A stretch of 64,000 nucleotides of DNA from Nitrospirota bacterium (lineage in GTDB: Bacteria > Nitrospirota > Thermodesulfovibrionia > Thermodesulfovibrionales > Dissulfurispiraceae). The notes beneath the pieces were generated by a model. It did not search any database. It worked only from the letters and a program-made list of their open reading frames with translations, and was not told the DNA's origin. Every line of letters begins with the position of its first letter. Within the stretch, counting starts at the first letter, position 1. Below are positions 56,502 through 64,000 of this stretch, piece by piece. Location: positions 1-64,000 of the forward strand of contig JBFMHE010000021.1 of assembly GCA_040752355.1 (NCBI GenBank), in the 5' to 3' direction. The position numbers were made by a program, and so were the translations under genes.

Positions 56502-57269
56502 GTGAATCCCGTAGAGCTCTATAAACAGCTGCCGAAAAAGAATTGCGGCGACTGCGCGCAGAAGACCTGCATGGCCTTCGCCATGGCGGCCCTACGGGGG
56601 GAGACCGATCTTTCCGGATGCCCCCATCTCGACGGCGAGGCGCTCCAGGCCCTCAAGGGCTCGCTCACGACCTCCGACTGGCGTGAAGAGCTCGCCGGGA
56701 AGCTCCGTGAAGAGGTCAGGCAGGTCGACTTCCCCCGCATCGCCGAAGGACTCGGCGCCCGGCTGCAGGGAGGGTCTCTGGTCCTTACCTGCCTGGGGAG
56801 AGAATTCACCGTTACGGCGGACGGCGTCATCGTGACGAAGGGGCCGATGACGCCGTGGATAAAGATATTGCTGCTCCACTACATCAGGACCGCCGGCAGA
56901 GAGAAGCTCTCCGGAAAGTGGGTCTCGTACGCCGAGCTCAAGAGCGGCATGGTCAAAGCGACGTCGTTCGCACGTGAGTGCGAGGAGCCGCTGAGGGAGC
57001 TCTTCGACCGGGATGCGGAGCAGGCGGCTTCCGCGCTGCTTCGCATGGGCGCGGAACAGCGAGGGGACTTTCCGACCTCCTGTGCATGGCGGCTCCTCCT
57101 TCTTCCCAAGCTGCCCGTCATGGTCCTCTACTGGCCTCCGGACGAGGAGTTTCCCTCGAAGCTGAGCATTCTTTTCGACGCTACGGCGGACCGGTTTCTC
57201 GACGCCGAATCGCTCATCTTCCTGCTGGAGGGGCTGGTAAAAAACGTCGAAAGGAATTTTATTTCTTGA
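56502..57269 (+). CDS. Fe-S motif protein with DUF3786-type domain
   Basis: The 255-residue protein has at its N-terminus KKNCGDCAQKTCMAFAMA followed by LSGCPHL, a four-Cys pattern (CxxCxxxxC...C) like the [4Fe-4S] domain of the corrinoid iron-sulfur protein large subunit (AcsC/CdhE). The remaining 200 residues resemble DUF3786, with VTKGPMTPWIKILLLHYI and WPPDEEFPSKLSILFDATA. The reaction is unknown; links to anaerobic C1 or corrinoid metabolism are inference. It starts with GTG 15 bases after the exporter permease. A consensus promoter for the next gene overlaps its stop codon. Confidence 0.75.
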   Translation: MNPVELYKQLPKKNCGDCAQKTCMAFAMAALRGETDLSGCPHLDGEALQALKGSLTTSDWREELAGKLREEVRQVDFPRIAEGLGARLQGGSLVLTCLGREFTVTADGVIVTKGPMTPWIKILLLHYIRTAGREKLSGKWVSYAELKSGMVKATSFARECEEPLRELFDRDAEQAASALLRMGAEQRGDFPTSCAWRLLLLPKLPVMVLYWPPDEEFPSKLSILFDATADRFLDAESLIFLLEGLVKNVERNFIS

Positions 57270-57294
57270 CAAGAAAAATCGTATATGGTATTAA
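57266..57294 (+). promoter_or_regulatory. Consensus sigma-70-type promoter of the Pro-Ala lipoprotein gene
   Basis: TTGACA (57266-57271), a 17-base spacer and TATTAA (57289-57294) start within the stop region of the preceding gene. The predicted leader is about 75 bases, ending in AAGGAGGTGA. Confidence 0.8.
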
Positions 57295-57374
57295 TTGAGA
57301 TGACGTATTATTCCCCAATTTTTGGCACGTTTTGGCGAACGTCATAACAAACTATGTAAGGAGGTGACCACCGA

Positions 57375-57569
57375 ATGAAGAGAATCTTAGCTTTAATACT
57401 TTCTTTACTGCTTGTCGTAGCTTTCACCTTCGCAGTCGGCTGCAAGAAGGCTGAAGAGCCCAAGCCCGAGCCCGCGCCTGCGCCCGCTCCGGCACCGGCT
57501 CCTGCTCCGGCACCCGAGCCGGCACCGGCTCCTGCTCCGGCTCCTGCTCCGGAAGCTCCCAAGAAGTAA
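57375..57569 (+). CDS. Small Pro-Ala-repeat lipoprotein
   Basis: The 64-residue protein has a signal peptide ending in lipobox FAVGC (Cys23), then KKAEEPKPE and about 30 residues of Ala-Pro and Glu-Pro repeats before EAPKK. The mature part is only about 42 residues of extended polyproline-like chain, which could span from a membrane into the periplasm much like the rigid linkers of TonB. The ATG has a near-perfect AAGGAGGTGA. With a consensus promoter and a strong terminator it forms a single-gene unit that is probably highly expressed. The repeat codons (GCTCCTGCTCCGGC) are themselves a DNA repeat. Confidence 0.7.
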   Translation: MKRILALILSLLLVVAFTFAVGCKKAEEPKPEPAPAPAPAPAPAPAPEPAPAPAPAPAPEAPKK

Positions 57570-57581
57570 TTTCCTTAAACG

Positions 57582-57624
57582 ACACCATGAGAGCGGCATC
57601 CCCGCTCTCATGGTGTTGCTTTTT
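57582..57624 (+). terminator. Strong terminator of the Pro-Ala lipoprotein gene
   Basis: A 15-bp perfect stem (ACACCATGAGAGCGG at 57582-57596 with its complement at 57602-57616), five-base loop and a TTTTT run (57620-57624) follow 12 bases after the stop. Confidence 0.92.
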
Positions 57625-57677
57625 AAAACCGATACCTGATATATTTTAAGTATATTATTGTGCGTCGTTCTCTTTCG

Positions 57678-57708
57678 AAGAGTGGGTAGTCCCACTCTTT
57701 TGTTTTAG
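57678..57708 (+). promoter_or_regulatory. rimP leader hairpin
   Basis: A nine-base perfect stem AAGAGTGGG/CCCACTCTT with a TAGT tetraloop is followed by TTTGTTTT, 17 bases before rimP. Similar terminator-like hairpins precede rimP-nusA in other bacteria (rimP leader). It may act as an attenuator responsive to NusA. Confidence 0.6.
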
Positions 57709-57715
57709 GAGCCCT

Positions 57716-58192
57716 ATGGAGCAGAATGCGCTGAAACAGAAGATACACACCCTGGCCGCTCAGGCAGCCGAGGACGAAGACCTCGAGCTGGTGAATATCG
57801 ACCTTCGCGGCAAGGGCAAGAGCATGCTCCTCCGCGTCGTCGTCGACAAGGAGAGCGGGGTGACGATCAGCGACTGCGAACGCATGAGCAGGAGCCTCGA
57901 AGCGCTCCTCGACGTCGAGGACCCGATCAAGGGCTCCTATACCCTCGAGGTCTCCTCGCCGGGGCTCGACCGGCCGCTCGCGACCCAGCGGGACTTCGAG
58001 CGGAACATAGAGAAACTGGCCCGGGTCGTAACGGCGGAGAAGATCGACAACCAGACCTTTTTTGTCGGACGCATCATCGATGTCGGCGAGGGCTGGATAC
58101 GGATGCGGATCGAACAGAAGGGCGGGGACAGGGATATATTTATTCCCATGGACAAGATCTCGAAGGCGCGCCTGGAAATTGAAATAAAATAG
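57716..58192 (+). CDS. rimP: Ribosome maturation factor RimP
   Basis: The protein has 158 residues and two domains: the N-terminal alpha/beta domain (LVNIDLRGKGKSMLLRVVVD, GVTISDCERMSRSLEALLD) with the conserved LEVSSPGLDRPL, and a C-terminal Sm-like barrel. It assists 30S assembly. AGGAG precedes the ATG. It is the first gene of rimP-nusA-recG. Confidence 0.95.
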   Translation: MEQNALKQKIHTLAAQAAEDEDLELVNIDLRGKGKSMLLRVVVDKESGVTISDCERMSRSLEALLDVEDPIKGSYTLEVSSPGLDRPLATQRDFERNIEKLARVVTAEKIDNQTFFVGRIIDVGEGWIRMRIEQKGGDRDIFIPMDKISKARLEIEIK

Positions 58193-58202
58193 GGGAGAGA
58201 CC

Positions 58203-59315
58203 ATGACCAAAGAGCTTTGTTTCGTGATAGATCAGATCAGCAGGGAGAAGGGCATCCCCCGGGATGCCTTGCTGAAGGTGCTCGAAGCGGCGCTCCTCTC
58301 GGCTGCGCGCAAGCGCTTCGGCGACCGGAGCAATATCAATCTCCGCATCGACCCCAAGACCTGCGCCATTCATGCCTTTGAGGCGAAGCGGGTGGTCGAG
58401 CAGGTTGCCGATAAGAACGAGGAGATATCGCTCGACGAGGCCGGCGCCGTAGCTCCCGGCAGCGTTCTCGGCGACACGGTCGAGATACCGGTGCCGCTCC
58501 CCGACTTCGGCAGGATCGCGGCGCAGACCGCGAAGCAGGTGATCTTCCAGCGGGTCAGGGAAGCGGAGCGGGACATTATATTCGAGGAGTTCAAGGACAA
58601 AGCGGGCCAGATCGTGAGCGGGACGGTGCTCAGGAAAGAGAAGAACCTCTATTACGTCAGCCTCGGCAAGACCGAGGCAGTGCTCCCGCAGCGCGAAACG
58701 CTTCCCAACGAGACGCTGAAGCGCGGCGATCTCGTCAAGGCCTACCTCTCAGAGGTGCGGCAGACCGCGAAAGGCCCGATGATCATGCTCTCCCGTACGG
58801 ATCCGAATTTCGTGATCGGGCTCTTCAAGATGGAGGTCCCCGAGATCAACGACGGCGTCGTCATCATCAAGAGCATCGCGCGCGAGCCGGGCGAGCGGAC
58901 GAAGATCGCCGTCTTCTCGAAGGACAACTCCGTCGATGCCGTCGGCGCCTGTGTCGGCATGAAGGGGACGAGGGTGCAGTCGATCGTGAGAGAGCTCAGG
59001 GGAGAACGGATCGACATCATCCCCTGGAGCGACGACCCCCGCATCTTCATCGCCAGGGCCCTCACCCCGGCGGCGGTCGACCGGGTCGGCGTCAACGAGG
59101 ACGAGAAGACGGCCATGGTCATCGCCGACGACCAGCAGCTCTCCCTCGCCATCGGCAAGCGGGGCCAGAACATTAAGCTCGCCACGAAACTGACGGGCTG
59201 GGAGATAGAGATCCTCAGCGAGTCGGAATACTCGAAGATAAAGATGGAAGAAACGGAACGGTCGCTCGACAAGGCGCTCTCTGAAACACGACAGTCTCAA
59301 AGCGATGAGTCATGA
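58203..59315 (+). CDS. nusA: Transcription termination/antitermination factor NusA
   Basis: The protein has 370 residues with an N-terminal RNA-polymerase-binding domain (1-125), S1 domain (about 135-200, GQIVSGTVLRKEKNLYYVSL) and two KH domains (GACVGMKGTRVQSIVREL and LAIGKRGQNIKLATKLTGW). It ends about 25 residues after the second KH domain, so the acidic C-terminal repeats of enterobacterial NusA are absent, as in most other bacteria. Its last codons overlap recG by 11 bases. infB, which usually follows nusA, is not here. Confidence 0.96.
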   Translation: MTKELCFVIDQISREKGIPRDALLKVLEAALLSAARKRFGDRSNINLRIDPKTCAIHAFEAKRVVEQVADKNEEISLDEAGAVAPGSVLGDTVEIPVPLPDFGRIAAQTAKQVIFQRVREAERDIIFEEFKDKAGQIVSGTVLRKEKNLYYVSLGKTEAVLPQRETLPNETLKRGDLVKAYLSEVRQTAKGPMIMLSRTDPNFVIGLFKMEVPEINDGVVIIKSIAREPGERTKIAVFSKDNSVDAVGACVGMKGTRVQSIVRELRGERIDIIPWSDDPRIFIARALTPAAVDRVGVNEDEKTAMVIADDQQLSLAIGKRGQNIKLATKLTGWEIEILSESEYSKIKMEETERSLDKALSETRQSQSDES

Positions 59316-61425
59316 CCGTTCCCCTTCGCTCCAATACATAAAAGGCGTCGGGCCCCAAAAGGCCCGGCTCCTCTCCCGCCTCGGCATCACCACCGTGCAG
59401 GAGGCCCTGTACCACCTGCCCTACCGCTACGAGGACAGGAGCTCCCTCAAAAAGATCGCCCAACTCACCTATGACGAGCTGCATGCCGTAACCGGTACCG
59501 TCGCAAGCGCCGATGTTGTCACCCCCAATCCCCGGAGGCCGCGCTTCAAGCTCTTCGAGGTCGTCATTACCGACGGGAGCGGGGCGCTCAAGGCAAAGTG
59601 GTTCAACCAGACCTTTCTGAAAAAGATTTTTGCGCCGGGACGCCGGGTGGTGCTGTACGGCATGGTGAAGCGCACCTATTGGGGAGCGGGGTTCGAGATC
59701 GTCAACCCCGACTATGAGCTGCTCGACGACGGGGAGGACGATGCGCTGCAGATCCATACAGGCCGCATCGTTCCTGTCTACCACTCTACGGACGGGCTGA
59801 GCCAGAAGCAGCTCAGGACGATCATGCACGCTGTCGTCACCGGCGCTTCGACCGGCGCTCTGAACGGCGAGGATGCGATCCCCCCTGCCATAATCGACCG
59901 CTGCCATCTCCCCGGTCTGCGGGAAAGTCTCATGAACGTCCATTTCCCCTCCGATCCTTCCGAGCCGGGCGCCTCCTGCTCGCTCGACGAGCTCAACCGG
60001 GGGACGAGCCGGTACCACCAGCGGCTCGCGTTCGACGAGCTCTTTACGCTCCAGCTCGGGCTCGCGGCGATGAAGAAGCGGGAGGTCCTCGAAAAAGGCA
60101 TCGCCTTTCATCCCGACGGACGCTTCGTCAACACGCTCATCGGCGCCCTGCCGTTCAGGCTCACCGGGGCGCAGGAGCGGGTCTTCGAGGACATACTGCG
60201 CGATATGCGCTCCCCCTACCCCATGAACCGGCTCATTCAGGGCGATGTGGGATCGGGAAAGACCATAGTCGCCCTTCTCTCGATGATCGCCGCCGTGGAA
60301 TCGGGATACCAGGCCGCGCTCATGGCGCCGACCGAGATCCTTGCAGAGCAGCACTACCTCACGATTCACCGGCTGGTAGAGGACCTCGGCCTCACCATAC
60401 ACCTCCTCACCGGCAGCAGAAAGAACAAGCGCGGCGATGCCGCCGCATCCCTCGACGCGCATATTATCGTCGGCACCCATGCCCTCATCCAGGAGGGGGT
60501 TTCATTCGGAAAGCTGGGGCTCGTCGTCATCGATGAGCAGCACCGCTTCGGCGTCCTCCAGCGCGCGGCGCTCCGGCGCAAGGGGACCAATCCCGATACC
60601 CTGATCATGACCGCAACGCCGATCCCGAGGACCCTCGCTCTCACGCTCTACGGCGATCTCGACTACTCGATCATCGACGAGCTCCCGCCGAACAGAAGCC
60701 CTATCATTACGCGGCACCTCGGGGAGCAGCAGAAGCACGCCATTTACCGGCTCATCGAAGACGAGACGCGGCAGGGCCGGCAGGTCTATGTGGTGTATCC
60801 CGCCATCGAGGAGACGGACAAGACCACCCTCAAGGCGGCGATTACCGGCATGGAGGCGCTCCAGCTGAAGTTCCCCCGCCTCAAGGTCGGTCTCATGCAC
60901 GGAAAGATGAAAACGGCCGAGCGCGAAGAGGTGATGCGCGCGTTCAAGGGCGGCCTCCTCGATATCCTCGTCTCGACTACGGTGATCGAAGTGGGGGTGG
61001 ATGTGCCGAACGCCACGCTCATGGTCATCATCCATGCAGAGCGGTTCGGCCTTGCGCAGCTGCACCAGCTCCGGGGCCGCGTGGGCAGGGGCGGGGCGCA
61101 GTCCTCCTGCATACTGCTGAGCTACGGCACGACCGAGGACGCGCGGAAGAGGCTCGACGTAATGGTCGGGACTACGGACGGTTTCAGGATCGCCGAAGAG
61201 GATCTCACCATCCGCGGCCCCGGAGAGTTCTTCGGCACCAAGCAGTCGGGCCTGCCCGATCTCAAGGTGGCGAACCTCGTGCGGGACGTGAAGCTGCTCG
61301 AGATCGCCCGCAAGGAGGCCTTTGCGCTCATCGAAGAGGACCCGTCGCTCAAACACTATCCGGCGCTGCGGGCCGCGCTCGAGGCGTTCTGGGGAGAGCG
61401 GATCGAGCTCTTCAAAACAGCGTAA
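59305..61425 (+). CDS. recG: ATP-dependent DNA helicase RecG
   Basis: The helicase has 706 residues and remodels stalled forks and Holliday junctions. It has an N-terminal helix-hairpin-helix-like start (YIKGVGPQKARLLSRLGI), a wedge OB domain (about 60-160), helicase motif I GDVGSGKTIVAL, motif II DEQHRFG, motif III TATPIPRT and motif VI QLRGRVGRG, then the RecG C-terminal TRG region. All motifs look intact. It overlaps nusA by 11 bases and is followed by the second copy of the inverted-repeat element. Confidence 0.97.
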   Translation: MSHDRSPSLQYIKGVGPQKARLLSRLGITTVQEALYHLPYRYEDRSSLKKIAQLTYDELHAVTGTVASADVVTPNPRRPRFKLFEVVITDGSGALKAKWFNQTFLKKIFAPGRRVVLYGMVKRTYWGAGFEIVNPDYELLDDGEDDALQIHTGRIVPVYHSTDGLSQKQLRTIMHAVVTGASTGALNGEDAIPPAIIDRCHLPGLRESLMNVHFPSDPSEPGASCSLDELNRGTSRYHQRLAFDELFTLQLGLAAMKKREVLEKGIAFHPDGRFVNTLIGALPFRLTGAQERVFEDILRDMRSPYPMNRLIQGDVGSGKTIVALLSMIAAVESGYQAALMAPTEILAEQHYLTIHRLVEDLGLTIHLLTGSRKNKRGDAAASLDAHIIVGTHALIQEGVSFGKLGLVVIDEQHRFGVLQRAALRRKGTNPDTLIMTATPIPRTLALTLYGDLDYSIIDELPPNRSPIITRHLGEQQKHAIYRLIEDETRQGRQVYVVYPAIEETDKTTLKAAITGMEALQLKFPRLKVGLMHGKMKTAEREEVMRAFKGGLLDILVSTTVIEVGVDVPNATLMVIIHAERFGLAQLHQLRGRVGRGGAQSSCILLSYGTTEDARKRLDVMVGTTDGFRIAEEDLTIRGPGEFFGTKQSGLPDLKVANLVRDVKLLEIARKEAFALIEEDPSLKHYPALRAALEAFWGERIELFKTA

Positions 61426-61445
61426 GTACCATAATGCGCGAGACC

Positions 61446-61587
61446 GGAGAGGGGTCGAGGCAAGGCATTTGGAGCGGCTTGGGCAGCCCAAGCGAAGCCA
61501 GGGATGGCGGAGTGGGCTGCCCCGCCTCGGAGACGGGCTGGATGCCCGTCGAGAATGAGCGAAAATGCCTTGCCTCGACCCCTCTCC
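61446..61587 (-). repeat. MITE-like dispersed inverted-repeat element, copy B
   Basis: This 142-bp element has perfect 25-bp terminal inverted repeats (61446-61470 and 61563-61587). Read on the minus strand, its core matches copy A (3792-3939) nearly throughout, including CTCATTCTCGACGGGCATCC and CCCGTCTCCGAGGCGGGGCA. No coding sequence. It lies 21 bases past the recG stop. Confidence 0.85.
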
Positions 61588-61694
61588 TTAGCTTTATAGC
61601 ATGCTTCTATGTACTGCGTAATGCGTGAGGGGCGGCAAGTATGCTAGAATCTTTTGGCGGTGCGTCGCTTACGCCTCACGAATGAGGGAGGATC

Positions 61695-62006
61695 ATGCTG
61701 AGCAGGATAAAAAAGGACTTTGACGAAGGCGTGCGTAAAGTGAGGTGGTTCGCCTCGCTCCTCTCCGAGCGGCTGCGGATCGAGATCGCCATCTTCAAGC
61801 TCCTCTACAAGGCGGAGGAGCTGAAGAAGCGGCGGGACGAGCTGCTGAAGCAGATCGGCGAGGAGGTCTACGCGATGAGGGGCAAAGACAAGAATGTCTA
61901 CGCGAACGCCGGCGTCATGAGCGCCGTGAAGGAGCTCGAGCAGCTCGAGCCCGAGATACAGGAGACCATCGACAGGACAGCGGAGATCAGCAGATTAACG
62001 TCATGA
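61695..62006 (+). CDS. Small coiled-coil hypothetical protein
   Basis: The protein has 103 residues and is almost entirely alpha-helical and charged (RIEIAIFKLLYKAEELKKRRDE, VKELEQLEPEIQETIDRTAEI). There is no membrane segment or catalytic motif. GGGAGGATC precedes the ATG. Its TGA overlaps the ATG of the prepilin peptidase gene (ATGA), so the two are translated together, but no functional link is known. The family is not recognised. Confidence 0.7.
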   Translation: MLSRIKKDFDEGVRKVRWFASLLSERLRIEIAIFKLLYKAEELKKRRDELLKQIGEEVYAMRGKDKNVYANAGVMSAVKELEQLEPEIQETIDRTAEISRLTS

Positions 62007-62812
62007 GCTCCCTGGCCCTGGTTCTCCTGCTCGCCGGAATCTTCGGCCTCGTCATCGGGTCCTTTCTCAATGTCTGCATCTACCGTCTGCCCCGTGGAAA
62101 GTCGATCGTGAGCCCGCCCTCGGCATGTCCCCGCTGCAGTACGCCCCTGCGGCCCTGGGAGAATATCCCGGTGGTCAGCTATCTCTTCCTGCGGGGCAGA
62201 TGCCGCGGCTGCGGGGAACCCATCTCGCTGCGCTATCCCCTCGTTGAGCTCCTGAACGGGGCACTCTACGTGCTCGTCGTGTACACCTTCGGCACGGGGT
62301 GGCATCTGCCGCTCCTCTTCGCCTTCATCTCCGCTCTGGTGGTCATCACCTTTATCGATCTCGACTTCCAGATCATCCCCGATGTCATCACCCTGCCGGG
62401 AATCGTCATCGGCCTTGCCGCCGCCTCGCTGGTTCTGCCCGACCCTTTTGCCCTCGGCTCCGTCACGCCGCAGGACGCGCAGATCGTGGGCATAACAAAC
62501 GCTGCCATCGGCTTTCTGCTCGGCGGCGGACTCTTCTATCTCATCGCCGTGCTCAGCAGAGGCGGCATGGGGGGCGGCGACATAAAGATGATGGCGATGG
62601 TGGGCGCCTTCATGGGATGGAAGGCGGTGCTGCTGACGACCTTTCTCGGGAGCCTCGCGGGCTCGCTCATCGGCGTATTCCTGATCCTCTTCAAGGGTAA
62701 GGGAAGGAAGACCAGGATCCCCTTCGGCCCCTTCCTCGCCCTCGGCGCAGTGATCACGCTCTTTCTCGGGGAGCCTCTCCTCCGCTGGTATTTCACCCTC
62801 TCAATGAGGTAA
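62003..62812 (+). CDS. pilD: Prepilin peptidase (type IV leader peptidase/N-methyltransferase)
   Basis: The 269-residue integral membrane aspartic protease matures type IV pilins and type II secretion pseudopilins. GSFLNVCIYRLPRGKSIV, the zinc-type cytoplasmic loop CPRCSTPLRPWENIPV with CRGCGEPIS (two CxxC), and the catalytic Asp residues in ITFIDLDFQIIPD and GMGGGDIKMMA are present. About eight helices follow the usual topology. Both the methylase and peptidase halves look complete. No pilin genes are in the window. Confidence 0.96.
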   Translation: MSSLALVLLLAGIFGLVIGSFLNVCIYRLPRGKSIVSPPSACPRCSTPLRPWENIPVVSYLFLRGRCRGCGEPISLRYPLVELLNGALYVLVVYTFGTGWHLPLLFAFISALVVITFIDLDFQIIPDVITLPGIVIGLAAASLVLPDPFALGSVTPQDAQIVGITNAAIGFLLGGGLFYLIAVLSRGGMGGGDIKMMAMVGAFMGWKAVLLTTFLGSLAGSLIGVFLILFKGKGRKTRIPFGPFLALGAVITLFLGEPLLRWYFTLSMR

Positions 62813-62896
62813 AATATTCAGTTCTGCATCGGCACGTTCACGATACCTTATCTGAGGAATGTCGAAATACGAGTCAGAAAAGATAACGAGGTTTTT

Positions 62897-64000
62897 ATGC
62901 GACAGGAGAGTTTGAGGAACATAGCGATCATCGCCCACGTCGACCACGGGAAGACGACGCTCGTCGACGGCATGCTGAAACAGGCGGGGACATTCCGCGT
63001 CAACGAGAGGGTACAGGAACGGGTCATGGACAACATCGATCTCGAGCGGGAGCGCGGGATCACCATCATGGCCAAGAACACCGCCGTGGATTACAACGGG
63101 ACAAAGATCAATATCGTCGATACCCCCGGTCATGCCGATTTCGGCGGCGAGGTCGAGCGGACGCTCAAAATGGTCGACGGGGTGCTCCTCCTCGTCGATG
63201 CGTCGGAGGGACCGCTGCCCCAGACGAGATTCGTGCTCAAGAAGGCGCTCGAGCTCAACCTGCCGCCCATCCTGGTCATCAACAAGATAGACCGGCCCGA
63301 CGCCCGGATCCAGGGCGTCCTCAACGAGGTCTACGACCTCTTCATCGACCTCGACGCAACCGAGGAGCAGCTCGAATTCCCGATCGTCTACACGAACGCA
63401 AAAAAGGGAACGGCGCAGCGCACCCTCGAGGATGACGCGGAAGACCTGCGGCCCCTTTTCAACCTCATCCTCTCCACCATCCCCGCGCCGAAGGGCGACG
63501 CCGGCGGTACGCTCCAGCTTCTCGTGACGAACATCGATTACAGCGATTATGTCGGCAGGCTCGCTATCGGCAGGATATTCTCGGGGACGGTCCGCGTCGG
63601 GGACGCAGTGGCGATGGTCAACAGCAGCGACGAGACCATCAAGACCAAGGTGACCTCGCTCTATACGTTCCAGGGCCTCGAGAGGAGAGAGGCGAAGGAG
63701 GCGGCTGCCGGTGACATCGTCGCGCTCGCCGGGATCGAGGGCATCAGTATCGGCGATACCATCACCGATGTCGAGATGCCGAAGCCCCTCCCCCGGATAA
63801 CGGTCGATGAGCCGACCATCTCGATGGTCTTCTCCGTAAACACCTCTCCCTTCGCCGGCAAGGAAGGGAAGTATGTCACGTCGCGCAATCTGAGGGAGCG
63901 GCTCGAAAAGGAGCTCCTCTACAACGTGGCGATCAAGGTAGACTTCAGCGCCACCGATTCGTTCAAGGTCATGGGCCGGGGAGAGCTTCAGCTCGCCATC
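62897..64000 (+). CDS. typA: GTP-binding protein TypA/BipA (3' end outside window)
   Basis: The first 368 codons of this translational GTPase are present. G1 is AHVDHGKTT, the switch I Thr is in [13 protein letters not shown]3 is [12 protein letters not shown] and G4 is NKIDRPDAR. Domain II begins near residue 205 ([20 protein letters not shown]) and the EF-G-like domain III has started at the window edge ([13 protein letters not shown]). TypA is a ribosome-associated GTPase involved in stress and 50S assembly. A GAGG lies about six bases before the ATG at 62897. Confidence 0.96.
   Translation, partial: MRQESLRNIAIIAHVDHGKTTLVDGMLKQAGTFRVNERVQERVMDNIDLERERGITIMAKNTAVDYNGTKINIVDTPGHADFGGEVERTLKMVDGVLLLVDASEGPLPQTRFVLKKALELNLPPILVINKIDRPDARIQGVLNEVYDLFIDLDATEEQLEFPIVYTNAKKGTAQRTLEDDAEDLRPLFNLILSTIPAPKGDAGGTLQLLVTNIDYSDYVGRLAIGRIFSGTVRVGDAVAMVNSSDETIKTKVTSLYTFQGLERREAKEAAAGDIVALAGIEGISIGDTITDVEMPKPLPRITVDEPTISMVFSVNTSPFAGKEGKYVTSRNLRERLEKELLYNVAIKVDFSATDSFKVMGRGELQLAI

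Noticed and set aside
57455-57560. Tandem DNA repeat as a CRISPR or satellite element
   Set aside because: It is explained by codons for the Ala-Pro repeat of the small lipoprotein.
57308-57562. Glycine/alanine-rich protein on the minus strand
   Set aside because: Translation of the complement of the Ala-Pro repeat; it has no start signal and runs against a strong plus-strand gene unit.
1-64000. rRNA, tRNA, phage or insertion-sequence genes
   Set aside because: I looked for cloverleaf-like segments, rRNA conserved words, and transposase or integrase motifs and saw none; the only mobile-like items are the two short inverted-repeat elements.

Overview
The window is a 64 kb piece of a GC-rich bacterial chromosome. 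The cell is Gram-negative: it has Pal, LolCD lipoprotein export, and lipoprotein and periplasmic binding proteins with signal peptides. An anaerobic or microaerobic lifestyle is suggested by a class I hybrid-cluster protein, a hydrogenase-related membrane complex, many universal stress proteins and TauE/SafE sulfur-oxyanion-type exporters. The gene mix (Ehr-type complex, NtrB-like kinases, TauE modules, short PheT) fits Nitrospirota or a neighbouring deltaproteobacterial-type lineage. That placement is inference; no rRNA or tRNA gene was seen.

Layout. 1-6012: an internally shortened Fur/PerR-type gene, a small membrane protein, hcp with a CRP/FNR-type promoter, a MutY-like glycosylase, a 148-bp inverted-repeat element, a dienelactone hydrolase and Pal. 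6088-14083 (minus): a tightly overlapping operon for a six-subunit hydrogenase-related (Ehr-type) complex whose large subunit has lost its nickel-binding cysteines, headed by an HTH-EIIA(Ntr) fusion regulator. 14300-22071 (minus): a CBS protein, a DASS transporter, a NhaD-like antiporter, a tandem UspA protein and a two-component block with a degenerate kinase. 22289-31278: a PEP-synthase-like phosphotransferase, another kinase/regulator pair, UspA, a TauE exporter with a partner and a GntR regulator. 31493-35912 (minus): a second GntR-TauE-membrane protein-UspA module followed by a sigma-54 activator. 36065-39974: a PhnD-like binding protein coupled to a hybrid kinase, then a copper chaperone.

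40036-46746 (minus) is the thrS-infC-rpmI-rplT-pheS-pheT translation operon. 46909-51704 holds a mannosyl-3-phosphoglycerate phosphatase, lolD and lolC/E, and lysS. 51940-57569 holds tpiA, secG, a peptide-binding lipoprotein, an ABC-2 exporter, an Fe-S/DUF3786 protein and a Pro-Ala-rich lipoprotein. 57716-61425 is rimP-nusA-recG. A second copy of the inverted-repeat element, a coiled-coil protein, a prepilin peptidase and the 5' part of typA close the window.

Patterns that cut across genes: (1) several genes have good -10 boxes only 5-7 nt before an ATG that lacks a Shine-Dalgarno, which suggests leaderless transcripts; (2) thrS and infC appear to start at AUU and AUA codons, each 6 nt from a strong Shine-Dalgarno; (3) two families of intergenic repeats occur, a MITE-like element with 25-28 bp terminal inverted repeats and heptamer CAGCNNT arrays; (4) short spacers interrupt otherwise overlapping operons. 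The most system-like elements are the nickel-less hydrogenase-related complex under an HTH-EIIA regulator and the duplicated GntR-TauE-UspA modules.
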